Source: JAQIBY01 sp046546095 | Lineage (GTDB): Bacteria; Bacteroidota; Bacteroidia; Bacteroidales; ML635J-15 | Reading direction: 5' to 3' | Assembly: GCA_046546095.1 (NCBI GenBank) | Contig: JBKGYK010000033.1 | Location: 1 to 31,985, forward strand | Length of the DNA stretch: 31,985 nt | In this document: piece by piece, positions 1 through 8,900 of the stretch | How the letters are laid out: each line of letters begins with the position of its first letter | How positions within the stretch are numbered: the stretch's first letter is position 1 | The notes under the pieces: generated by a model | Database searches by the model: none | Told to the model about the DNA's origin: nothing | The model's input: the letters and a program-made list of their open reading frames with translations, nothing else | Translations under genes and position numbers: made by a program

Positions 1-2
1 TG

Positions 3-56
3 GGGAATCTGAAGCCTGAGTATTATTGTAAAACGTGTAAAACAGAGATTAAGTAA
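3..56 (+). CDS. C-terminal tail of a gene entering from the left (CxxC-containing)
   Basis: Frame 3 is open from the window edge to a TAA at 54-56 and reads GNLKPEYYCKTCKTEIK. The Cys-x-x-Cys pair followed by a basic tail resembles half of a zinc ribbon, which is unlikely to be chance in so short a stretch. The other two plus frames stop almost at once. The gene would converge on the minus-strand gene ending at 81, with 24 bp between the stops. The family cannot be identified from 17 residues. It could also be non-coding. Confidence 0.4.
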   Translation, partial: GNLKPEYYCKTCKTEIK

Positions 57-80
57 TAAATGGAAGATTTTGCTTTCATT

Positions 81-998
81 TTACATTTTCTTAATCAATT
101 TGCGTTGATATCCGGTGTTGGTGCGCAGCAAATATAGTCCGGATGGCAGATTGTGCGTATCGAGTGTTGTCTTTGAGGTATTTGTGTCTTTCTGAAGCAC
201 AATGCGGCCTTGCATATCAAGTAGATAAACTGTTGCTGAAACTTCATTATTGTCAAATTCAACATAAACATTATCTGAAAACGGGTTGGGACAGGCTTTA
301 AATGCTTGGTTCCCGCTTGCTTCAACATCTGTATAATCACACTGTGCATATTCCGGATTGTCATAAATTACCACGCCATCCTGGTATGCACATAGTAAAA
401 TGTGGGTGAGTCCAACCAATTCTGTGAGGTTCATGTGGATGCACCATAAGCCTGAATGCGGCCCCAAACCTTCGGTCCACCAGGATCCATAGTTCGTTCC
501 TGTTGGAGATATTTCCCAGCTCATTTTTTCTTCTCCCTGAATCATCATGCTGCTGGTGTTGGTGATTTCTGCATCTGATAAATAGTCAAGCATGTAATCA
601 TCCCAGGTTCCGAGTGACACGGGATGCAGAAATACGGAATCATCTCCAGTGCGAAGTTTGAAATCGAAAATCAGTACTTCCCGGTTGATGGTGTCTCTGT
701 AGTACATCAGGCTGTCGGTGTTTATTCTGACAAAAGAGCATGCCTGCCAGTTGTTGATACCTTCGTATGGCGACAAGCGTTGTAAGACATGATATGCAGT
801 ATCGTTGATGAGGGTATCACCTTCCATCTTCATCCGGAATGAAAAGTCGGGATCAAGCGGATTGTCAGAAAAGCTTCCAATGCTCCATTCTGTGCCTTCT
901 TTAGCCAGTAAATGCATGAGGCTGTCGTTTTCAGGTGTCTGAGCGATGGATGGCTGTATCAGATAAAAAAATGCAAGGATGAAAATGCCGGTTTTCAT
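81..998 (-). CDS. Secreted protein with type A T9SS sorting domain
   Basis: This 305-residue protein starts with a signal peptide (hydrophobic FILAFFYLI, likely cleavage after SIAQ near residue 20). The middle (about 25-225) is rich in Trp, Tyr and Asp and matches no family I recognise. Residues about 232-305 form a type A T9SS C-terminal domain: ACPNPFSDNVYVEF, then LLDMQGRIV, then LPSGLYLLRTNTGYQRKLIKKM-type ending. Members of this class cross the inner membrane by Sec and the outer membrane by T9SS. The domain is normally removed and the cargo is released or anchored through A-LPS. The gene stands alone: a terminator separates it from mutB upstream. The biochemical role is unknown; export by T9SS is well supported. 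Confidence 0.88.
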   Translation of the reverse strand: MKTGIFILAFFYLIQPSIAQTPENDSLMHLLAKEGTEWSIGSFSDNPLDPDFSFRMKMEGDTLINDTAYHVLQRLSPYEGINNWQACSFVRINTDSLMYYRDTINREVLIFDFKLRTGDDSVFLHPVSLGTWDDYMLDYLSDAEITNTSSMMIQGEEKMSWEISPTGTNYGSWWTEGLGPHSGLWCIHMNLTELVGLTHILLCAYQDGVVIYDNPEYAQCDYTDVEASGNQAFKACPNPFSDNVYVEFDNNEVSATVYLLDMQGRIVLQKDTNTSKTTLDTHNLPSGLYLLRTNTGYQRKLIKKM

Positions 999-1031
999 GG
1001 TTTTATGGTTTTAAGACAACCCCAAGGTACG

Positions 1032-1065
1032 AAAAAAAAGCCATCCCGCATCTGCAGAATGGCTT
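1032..1065 (-). terminator. Intrinsic terminator after mutB
   Basis: Read on the minus strand, AAGCCAT (1065-1059) pairs perfectly with ATGGCTT (1044-1038) around a 14-nt loop, and a run of eight T (1039-1032) follows at once. It lies 24 bp past the mutB stop and before the start of the next minus-strand gene, so it should end the mutA-mutB transcript. Confidence 0.8.
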
Positions 1066-1088
1066 AATTTTACCATAGCAAGGGTTGT

Positions 1089-3236
1089 TTATGCTTCGTC
1101 AAGCAAAATTTTCAGTATGCGAATGGCTGCTTCGGAGACTGAAGTTCCGGGGCCGAAAATGGCAGCAACGCCTTGTTCATACAGTTCATCGTAATCCTGA
1201 TGGGGGATAACACCACCCACAATCACCATGATGTCTTCACGTCCGAGTTTTTTCAGCTCTTCCATTACCGCAGGGACAAGTGTTTTGTGTCCTGCAGCAA
1301 GTGAGCTGACACCAAGCACATGTACGTCATTTTCCACAGCTTGTTTTGCTGCTTCTGCCGGTGTCTGAAACAAGGGACCTATATCCACATCAAAACCGAT
1401 GTCGGCATAACCTGTTGATACAACTTTGGCACCACGGTCGTGACCGTCCTGGCCCATTTTTGCCACCATAATACGTGGCTGACGACCTTCTTTCTCTGCA
1501 AACTGATCGCAAAGTTTTTTGGCTTTTTCAAAGCTGTCGTCGTTTTTGCTTTCTGAGGAATATACTCCGTTGATTGATCTTATCACAGCCTGATACCTCC
1601 CGACTATTTTTTCGCATGCGTAAGAAATTTCACCCAGGCTTGCCCGCTTTTGTGCTGCATCCACAGCAAGCTCCAGCAGGTTGCCTTTACCACTTTCCAC
1701 CGCTTCAGTGATGGCATTAAGGGCGGTCTGTACTTCGGTTTCATTTCGTTCGTCACGCAGTTTTTTCAATCGTTTTATCTGAGATTCGCGTACAGCGGTA
1801 TTGTCAACATCCAGAATATCGATGGGGTCTTCTTTCTCACGACGATATTTGTTGATGCCAACGATGGTTTGCCTTCCGGAATCAATTCTGGCCTGAGCCC
1901 GTGCTGCAGCTTCTTCAATGCGCATTTTGGGAACGCCTGTTTCAATGGCTTTGGTCATGCCACCCAGACTTTCAATTTCTTCAATATGTTCCCATGCACG
2001 ATCGGCAATTTCTTTGGTAAGGCTTTCCACATAATAGGAACCGCCCCATGGATCTACTTCACGGGTGATTTCTGTTTCTTCCTGCAGGTAAATCTGTGTG
2101 TTACGTGCAATGCGTGCAGAGAAATCTGTAGGCAGTGCAATGGCTTCATCCAGCGCGTTGGTGTGCAGCGACTGGGTATGTCCCAGTGCAGCGCCCATAG
2201 CTTCAATGCATGTTCTGGCAACATTGTTGAACGGATCCTGCTCGGTTAGCGACCAGCCTGAAGTCTGTGAGTGGGTACGCAGTGCCATGGATTTGGGATT
2301 TTTGGGATTGAACTGTTTTACAATCCTGGCCCAAAGCATTCTGGCAGCGCGCATTTTGGCAATTTCCATGAAATGATTCATCCCAATGGCCCAGAAAAAA
2401 GACAGGCGTGGGGCAAACGCATCCACATCCAGTCCGGCCTCTATTCCGGTACGGATGTAATCCAGACCATCTGCCAGTGTGTAGGCGAGTTCGATGTCAT
2501 TGGTGGCACCGGCTTCCTGCATGTGATATCCTGAAATGGAAATGCTGTTGAATTTCGGCATTTTTTGAGATGCAAACTCAAAAATGTCGGAGATGATGCG
2601 CATGGAAAATTCCGGTGGGTAAATGTACGTGTTCCGCACCATGAATTCTTTCAGAATATCGTTTTGAATGGTACCGGCCATTTCTTCGGGTTTGGCTCCT
2701 TGTTCCAGTCCGGCCACAATATAGAAGGCCATAATAGGGAGAACAGCTCCGTTCATGGTCATGGACACGGACATCTTATTCAGTGGAATCTGATCGAAAA
2801 GAATTTTCATATCCTCCACGGAGTCAATGGCAACACCGGCTTTCCCGACATCACCAACCACTCGCTCATGATCGGAGTCGTAACCGCGGTGGGTTGCCAG
2901 GTCAAATGCTACAGAGAGCCCTTTCTGACCGGCAGCAAGATTGCGGCGGTAGAAGGCATTGGATTCCTCAGCGGTGGAAAAGCCTGCGTACTGCCGGACG
3001 GTCCAGGGGCGCATGGCGTACATGACTGAATATGGCCCGCGAAGATACGGAGAAATACCTGCAGCATAATTCAGGTGTTTGGCATCGCTGATGTCATTTT
3101 TTGTATACACTGGTTTGACCTCAATTTTTTCCGGGGTCAGCCAGTCTTTGTTTATTTTGTGCGCCGCTTCCCAGTCTTTATCGCTGGTGGTTTGCGGGCG
3201 GCTTTTGATATCTATGGATTTGAAATCTGGTTTCAT
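1089..3236 (-). CDS. mutB: Methylmalonyl-CoA mutase, large (catalytic) subunit
   Basis: The enzyme interconverts (R)-methylmalonyl-CoA and succinyl-CoA with adenosylcobalamin, linking propionate metabolism to the TCA cycle in the cytoplasm. The 715 residues match the usual large-subunit length. The N-terminal TIM-barrel domain shows RPWTVRQYAGFSTAEESN (about residues 78-95), the AFDLATHRGYDSDH segment and the DPWGGSYYVE segment. The C-terminal cobalamin domain (about 580-715) has the DxHxxG signature as DGHDRG near residue 598, whose His replaces the lower axial base of the cofactor, and a GVSSLAAGHKT stretch. It starts 13 bp after the stop of mutA, so the two are surely cotranscribed. No epimerase or MeaB-type GTPase gene is adjacent. 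Confidence 0.97.
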   Translation of the reverse strand: MKPDFKSIDIKSRPQTTSDKDWEAAHKINKDWLTPEKIEVKPVYTKNDISDAKHLNYAAGISPYLRGPYSVMYAMRPWTVRQYAGFSTAEESNAFYRRNLAAGQKGLSVAFDLATHRGYDSDHERVVGDVGKAGVAIDSVEDMKILFDQIPLNKMSVSMTMNGAVLPIMAFYIVAGLEQGAKPEEMAGTIQNDILKEFMVRNTYIYPPEFSMRIISDIFEFASQKMPKFNSISISGYHMQEAGATNDIELAYTLADGLDYIRTGIEAGLDVDAFAPRLSFFWAIGMNHFMEIAKMRAARMLWARIVKQFNPKNPKSMALRTHSQTSGWSLTEQDPFNNVARTCIEAMGAALGHTQSLHTNALDEAIALPTDFSARIARNTQIYLQEETEITREVDPWGGSYYVESLTKEIADRAWEHIEEIESLGGMTKAIETGVPKMRIEEAAARAQARIDSGRQTIVGINKYRREKEDPIDILDVDNTAVRESQIKRLKKLRDERNETEVQTALNAITEAVESGKGNLLELAVDAAQKRASLGEISYACEKIVGRYQAVIRSINGVYSSESKNDDSFEKAKKLCDQFAEKEGRQPRIMVAKMGQDGHDRGAKVVSTGYADIGFDVDIGPLFQTPAEAAKQAVENDVHVLGVSSLAAGHKTLVPAVMEELKKLGREDIMVIVGGVIPHQDYDELYEQGVAAIFGPGTSVSEAAIRILKILLDEA

Positions 3237-3249
3237 AATTGCTGGCGTT

Positions 3250-5100
3250 TTAAATTCCTAATTCGGTCTGAATTTCACTCAGGGTAGCAAGAATATCGGA
3301 TTTGACGTGAACAAAGCGGTCTATTCCGGCTTCCTTCAGGTTGTCTTTGCAGTCGGGATTTCCTGCAACAACCAACATGGTTTTTCCATTATCCAGTTTT
3401 GCCAGTTCTTTGCCAAATTCTTCATATTCTTTGTCTGATGAGCAGAGTACAATGATACTGGCACCTGCTTTTTTGGCAGCTTTATAGCCTTCTTCCACAG
3501 TGTCGAAACCAATGTTGTTGATGATGTCAAAACCGGCAACCGCGAAAAAGTTGGCTGCAAATTGTGAGCGGGCACTGCGCATGGCAGGATTACCAACGGT
3601 CAGCATAAAGACTTTGGGTGTGGTTTTGCTGTTATCGGTTTTCAGACGCATGGCTTCAAACTCTTCTGCAATGCGGAAAATCCGTAGGGGACGTCCATTG
3701 CCTGTATCTTTTTTTTGCGATTTGAACAAGCGGTTGATGTCAATGTCTTCATCCATTTGTTCATCGGAATTGGGATATTGGGTAGTTCCTACAAGGACTT
3801 CCTTGCGTAAGGCCATTTTTTTCTTGCGTGCAGCAATTGTATCGTCAATTTTTGATTGTATCAGGTTGTTTTTAAATGCTTGTTTGAAACCACCGGCATC
3901 TTCAATTTCCAGGAAGATTTTCCAGGCTTTTTCGGCAATTTTTTCCGTCAGGGTTTCAATATAATAGGAGCCTGCCGCGGGGTCCTGCACTTTGTCAAAA
4001 TGCGATTCCTCTTTCAGAATGAGCTGGATGTTGCGGGCCATGCGTTCTGAGAACTTTGTGGGGTCTTCATAAGCGATGTTGGAAGGAAGCACGTTGATGC
4101 TTTCTGCACCTCCAAGCGCTGCTGACATGGCTTCTGTAGTGGCACGCAGCATGTTCACGTATGGATCGTAAACGGTCATGTTCCAGGTTGCGGTTTCCAC
4201 GTGGGCATGCATTTTTGCTGATTCTTTTTTCTCAGGTTTGTAGCTTTCCACGATCTTTGACCACAGCATGCGGGCCGCTCTTAACTTCGCGATTTCCATA
4301 AAATAGTTGGAACCGGCAGCAAAATTAAATTGCATACGTGGTGCTACCTCATCTATTTTCATGCCGGCTTCGGTTAGGCTGTCAAGGTATTGAACACCCA
4401 TTGCCAAGCCAAAGGCCAGTTCCTGAGTGAGGTTAGAACCTGCGTTCTGGAAATGTTTGGCGTTGATACTTACCGGACGGTAAGCAGGAATACGGTCTTT
4501 TACATCGTTAAGAATTTTTTCAGTGCAATCGCAATTACTTTTGCCGCAGGGCATAAAGCCGTTCAATACCAGGAAACCCAGGCTGTCAAAATCCTCGGCA
4601 CCCTGAATTTTGGTTTTATCAAGACCTTTTTTCTCCACGTAATCTGCAAGCAGTCTGGAATACAAACCAGTACTGTCCGGGGAGTTGAAATATACCGGGA
4701 GTGCTTCCAGCACAATGCCATCGAGGAGCTGTTCAAGCTCTTCGGGAGTAATGGCACGCTTCATGTTGAAACCAATTGCTGTTACGCCTTTGTTGAGGAT
4801 GTTCAGGGCTTTTTTGTTAGCCTCTTTTACATCATCAACATCAATATCCTGACGTACAAGCCAGTCGTTTTTGACTTCCGTACCGCGGGTGTACGGGAAT
4901 TCCCCGGGATGTGTGTTCAGGTATTCTTTGTTTTGTAAATCTTCAAGCCTGTAAAAGGGCATGACATTAAAGCCTTCCAGTGTGCGCCAGACAAGCTTGC
5001 GTTCGAAATCTGCACCTTTGAGGTCCTTTTTGACCTTCTCCATCCAGTCCTCCGTACTTGTTTCCGGAAAATCTGCAAAAAGGTTTTCTTTTTCAGCCAT
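3250..5100 (-). CDS. mutA: Methylmalonyl-CoA mutase, small subunit
   Basis: This is the partner of MutB in the heterodimeric bacterial enzyme. The 616 residues are typical for the small subunit. The barrel domain is recognisable from FNFAAGSNYFMEIAKLRAAR and DPAAGSYYIETLTEKIA, which parallel the MutB segments SFFWAIGMNHFMEIAKMRAAR and DPWGGSYYVESLTKEIA. The C-terminal flavodoxin-like domain (about 480-616) lacks DxHxxG; the matching place reads VGNPAMRSARS. It therefore should not bind cobalamin, as known for this subunit. It is the first gene of a two-gene operon. A Cys pair (CGKSNCDC, about residues 187-194) lies in the barrel and has no role I can assign. Confidence 0.96.
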   Translation of the reverse strand: MAEKENLFADFPETSTEDWMEKVKKDLKGADFERKLVWRTLEGFNVMPFYRLEDLQNKEYLNTHPGEFPYTRGTEVKNDWLVRQDIDVDDVKEANKKALNILNKGVTAIGFNMKRAITPEELEQLLDGIVLEALPVYFNSPDSTGLYSRLLADYVEKKGLDKTKIQGAEDFDSLGFLVLNGFMPCGKSNCDCTEKILNDVKDRIPAYRPVSINAKHFQNAGSNLTQELAFGLAMGVQYLDSLTEAGMKIDEVAPRMQFNFAAGSNYFMEIAKLRAARMLWSKIVESYKPEKKESAKMHAHVETATWNMTVYDPYVNMLRATTEAMSAALGGAESINVLPSNIAYEDPTKFSERMARNIQLILKEESHFDKVQDPAAGSYYIETLTEKIAEKAWKIFLEIEDAGGFKQAFKNNLIQSKIDDTIAARKKKMALRKEVLVGTTQYPNSDEQMDEDIDINRLFKSQKKDTGNGRPLRIFRIAEEFEAMRLKTDNSKTTPKVFMLTVGNPAMRSARSQFAANFFAVAGFDIINNIGFDTVEEGYKAAKKAGASIIVLCSSDKEYEEFGKELAKLDNGKTMLVVAGNPDCKDNLKEAGIDRFVHVKSDILATLSEIQTELGI

Positions 5101-5128
5101 AATAAATCAAATCGTTGTTTTTCAAGTG

Positions 5129-5160
5129 CGAAAATACATGTTTTTTGGCAATCAGAGCAA
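5129..5160 (-). promoter_or_regulatory. Possible mutA promoter (Bacteroidota type)
   Basis: On the minus strand TATTTTCG (5136-5129) differs from TAnnTTTG at one base. A TTGC lies about 20 nt further upstream (5160-5157), near the position expected for the -33 box. Transcription would begin about 25 nt before the mutA ATG. The -7 match is imperfect, so this is tentative. Confidence 0.35.
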
Positions 5161-5265
5161 GATTATTGTCACACTCTGCCGGATATGTTAATAAACATCC
5201 GGATTTTTAAGGTATTTTTTTGAAATGTTGGATTGTAAAGACAAGTTCTCAATAGCTGCAGAGAA

Positions 5266-5736
5266 TCAGATAATCCATTCCATCGCCATGCTCATAAGAA
5301 GTCCGAAAAGAACTGCATAAGTAATCATTTCCGTCTGAAACTTTACTATTGCGGATTTTTTGATGTATTTTTTCCTGAAATATACCCAGCCTTCAATATT
5401 GTCAATGAAGGGAGAAGCGGCTGCCAGGTGAGTGAAAACAAACATCAGCCCTGCGAAAAACAGGGAGGAAACATAGAACGGAAAATCTGAAATGGCCGGA
5501 AGCAGGGGGAATAGAATCACTGACATCAACAGCCCACGGATGACCTGAGCGGGTAGAAAATTCCGTGAAACATGTTTGCTTTCCTGTTTGTCTGCCATGT
5601 CGCGTAAAAAGTCACAAAGTCTTGCTTTACTCTCATAAATATCTTTGCTGATGCCTAGAGCAATGACACCAGCAATTGTATATGCAAGTATATGCGATAA
5701 CATGAAGAGCAATGAAAATGTAATATATTCCATCAT
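5266..5736 (-). CDS. Small integral membrane protein, function unknown
   Basis: The 156 residues contain four likely membrane helices at about 5-29, 63-84, 88-106 and 135-155. A charged loop (about 31-60) between the first two is rich in Lys, Asp and Arg. There is no signal peptide and I see no catalytic motif. Two adjacent ATG codons (5736 and 5733) could serve as the start. It stands between mutA, with a 165-bp gap, and the terminator of the giant surface-protein operon, so it is probably its own transcript. I do not recognise the family. Confidence 0.7.
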   Translation of the reverse strand: MMEYITFSLLFMLSHILAYTIAGVIALGISKDIYESKARLCDFLRDMADKQESKHVSRNFLPAQVIRGLLMSVILFPLLPAISDFPFYVSSLFFAGLMFVFTHLAAASPFIDNIEGWVYFRKKYIKKSAIVKFQTEMITYAVLFGLLMSMAMEWII

Positions 5737-5842
5737 GAGTTGATTTGATATTTTCCGGTAAAAATAAAAAAAATGATTTGATGATAAATTGTTTCCCGGA
5801 GAAACCAGTCAATCTTTAGTGTGGGTGTATATGCATCAAAAC

Positions 5843-5876
5843 AATAACAGCAGAAGCCACTGGTTCTGCTGTTATT
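5843..5876 (-). terminator. Strong hairpin terminator after the giant surface-protein gene
   Basis: A perfect 13-bp stem (AATAACAGCAGAA at 5843-5855 against TTCTGCTGTTATT at 5864-5876) closes an 8-nt loop. On the minus strand it is followed by the T-rich GTTTTGATG. It lies 25 bp past the stop of the 8.4-kb gene and so ends the sigma / anti-sigma / adhesin transcript. Confidence 0.8.
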
Positions 5877-5900
5877 TATGGAGTATCTGTGGATGGAGAT

Positions 5901-8900
5901 TTAATTGAATACAGTGACTTTGCCGCTGTAGGTATGTTCTTTGCCAAACTTATCTCTCAGTGTGATTATCCAGGTATAGACACCTTGTGGCACATAATCT
6001 CCCGCGTTTTGGTCTGATCTGCCTTCCCAGTGTTCGTCAATGTTTGTGGTTGTAAACAACGGTTCACCCCATCGATCGAAAATGGTCATTTCGTAAGTAT
6101 CATAATCAATTCCTACACCTTTTGGATAGAATTCATTGTTTCCGGGTGAATGCAGGTTGATCGCTGTTGGTACGTAGAAGCGGTGTTCCTCAATGATGTG
6201 TACTTCCTGGGTGATGGTATCTGTACAGCCAATGTTATTAAAGGCTATCAGGGTAACCGGGATGTCGCCGGGTTCTTCAAATATATAATCGGGATTCTGT
6301 ACTGTACTCATGCCTTCATCACCAAAGTGCCATTCCCATGCGCTTGCTCCGATTGATTCATCATTGAAGTGCACTGAGGAAGAAAACGCTCCGGCAGTCC
6401 ATGGCTGCGCTATAAAATCTGCGACCGGCGCCATTTTTACCCTGATGCTTTCAGAGACAGTGCCTGTACATCCCTGGCTTGTGGTAACTGTAAGTGAGAC
6501 ATCGTAATAACCTGCTTCTTCATAAAGGTGAGAAGTTTGTTGCGATGTGGATGTGTTGTCATCGCCGGAGTCTTCATCATCGAAATTCCAGAGGTAAGTG
6601 TAGGTATTATTGCTGGTGTTGTTCAAAAATGATATTTCCAGCGGGGCACAACCTTTTGTGGGATCCCTGATAATATCAATTTCAGGTTGAGGTGAAACGC
6701 TGAGGGTGATTTCTGCTGTATCCGCAGGTGTACCGCAGCCATCTGTTAGCACAACTTCAAAATGAGTACTGGTTTCGGGGGAGAATGCCAGTTGTGGGTT
6801 GTCGGTCACCATTCCATTGCCCCAGTCATAGGTATAATTCCCGTCACCACCTGTTGCTGCAGCAGACAGAACAGCTGTCTGGCCCTGACATATTGCTCCG
6901 TCCGTGGCAACATTGAGGTTTAGTGGTGGTTTGACTGTTATTTCCACATCTGCAGCCTGTGAGGAACAACCTGAATCATCCACAACGGTAACAATATAGT
7001 TACTTGTTACCTCAGGTTCTACAATGTGTGTGTTGCCAGATCCCAGATCGTCCCAATGATAGGTATAAGGCTCTGTTCCTCCGGAAGCCGTTGTTGTGAT
7101 CTGTGCTGATTGTCCTATGCATATGGTATCCGCTCCGGAAGGGAGGGCTTCCACTTCTTCAGGGCTGGTGATTGGAAGTGTTGCATATACTTCACAGTCA
7201 TTGACATCTGATATTGTAACAGTGTATAGGTTGGCTGCCAGCGTGTTGCATGATGACTGGTCGCTTACATCAGGATTCCAGTTATAATTATAAGGTGGTG
7301 TGCCTCCGGAAATTATAACTTCTCCGTATCCATCGTTATAGCCATAGCAACTGACTGGTTCAACTGTGGTATTGTCAAGTTGTGGAGCCGGTGTTTCATC
7401 CACATCTACATCAAAATCTGCTGTACAGCCATATGCATCTTCTACCAGGCAAGTGTAAGTGCCTTGTGTAAGGTTGCCCACAGAATCTGATCCAATGATA
7501 TTCCCCGGTGTCCAGGTATAGTTATATCCGGGCGTCCCGCCTGATATGCCAGAAACCCAGGCAGAACCGTTGCTTTCGTTGCAGGTAACATTTGCCGTGC
7601 TGAATGAAGCATCTATTTCATCCGGCTGGGGTACAAAATATGATTCTGTCACAAAACAGGAATGATCGCTGGCGTTATATACTACGATGTTGTAGTTTGC
7701 CGAAGACAGGCCACTTGCCGTTGGGTTGTTTTCTGTAGTGCCAAACCATTCGTAATCGTAATTACCGGATCCGCCGCTGACTGTGACAGCAATGGAACCA
7801 TCACTTCCACCGTGGCAGGTCACCGGTGTAATGCTTTCACTGAGTGTCATGGCAGTTGGTTCTGAAATGGTAACAACTTCAGTTGATGTACAGCCATTGT
7901 CATCGGTAACCGTCAGTTCGTAATCACCAGGGCACAATCCTGAAACATTTTGTCCGGAATGACCGCCTGTCCAGTTATAGGTCATGGGGGGAGTTCCTCC
8001 AATGTACAGGGCTTCGGCTGTTCCGTTGCAAAATCCGTTGCAGCTCACATCCGTATAATCATCCACCCTGGCCTGTAATTCTGATGGCTCTGTTATGGTG
8101 ATGGTTTCGCTTGTTGAACAGGAATTGTCATCGGTAATTTGAACGGTGTACTGGCCTGCAGCAAGATTATCAGCAATGGGGCTGCTTTGTCCTGCCGGAT
8201 CATCCCATGAAATTGTGTTTGAGCTTGTTCCTGAAGTGAAAAACACTTCTGCCTGTCCTGTAGCATTGCCATGACAATCGACATTCGTGATATTGATGCT
8301 GTCAATCACCGGTGCTGAAAGATCATTCAGATCAATGGTGTGCATGGCAGAGCAAGCGTGGTCGTCTGTAACAGATACAGTATAGTTACCGCTGGGAATG
8401 CCAGACAATACAGCAGAAGTTTCTGAAGGATAATTTTCCCAGGAATAGCTGTATGGTGATGTGCCTCCGACAACGCCGACAGTGATACTGCCGTTGCTGT
8501 TGCCGCAATGTGGCATCACAGTATCCTGTACTACGATATCCAGGATTGAAGGCCCGCCAATACCTGCGCTGGTGTTTTGTTCACATCCATTGGCGTCAGT
8601 GACTGTCAAGAGATAGAGGCCCGGGCAAAGATCATCATTGACCTGAGATGAAGATGAATTGGACCAGTTGTAGGTATATCCTGCTGTCCCTCCTGAAACA
8701 CTGGCAATGATTTCACCGTCACAGAAGCCGTTACAACTTTCATCGGTTTCATTGAGTACGACATTTATCGGATCAGGCTGGTCAATAATCAGGCATGTAT
8801 CAGTGGTGCAGTCATTATCATCCCAGACAGTGACGCAATGTGTACCCGCAGCCAGGTTATTGACCGAGTTTGTGCTTGATGCATTGCTCCATATGTAATT

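Noticed and set aside
1022..1029. TACCTTGG on the minus strand as a promoter for the gene at 81-998
   Set aside because: It has one mismatch in the TTTG part and no -33 box, and it directly abuts the terminator hairpin of mutB; support is too weak.
1650..2249. 199-residue plus-strand ORF opposite mutB
   Set aside because: Its Phe- and Cys-rich composition is typical of antisense translation, and mutB on the minus strand is certain.
5179..5202. Inverted repeat CCGGATATGTT / AACATCCGG as a terminator
   Set aside because: The arms pair only with a bulge, and the T-rich tail is on the plus side, where no plus-strand gene ends; there is no T-run in the minus direction.
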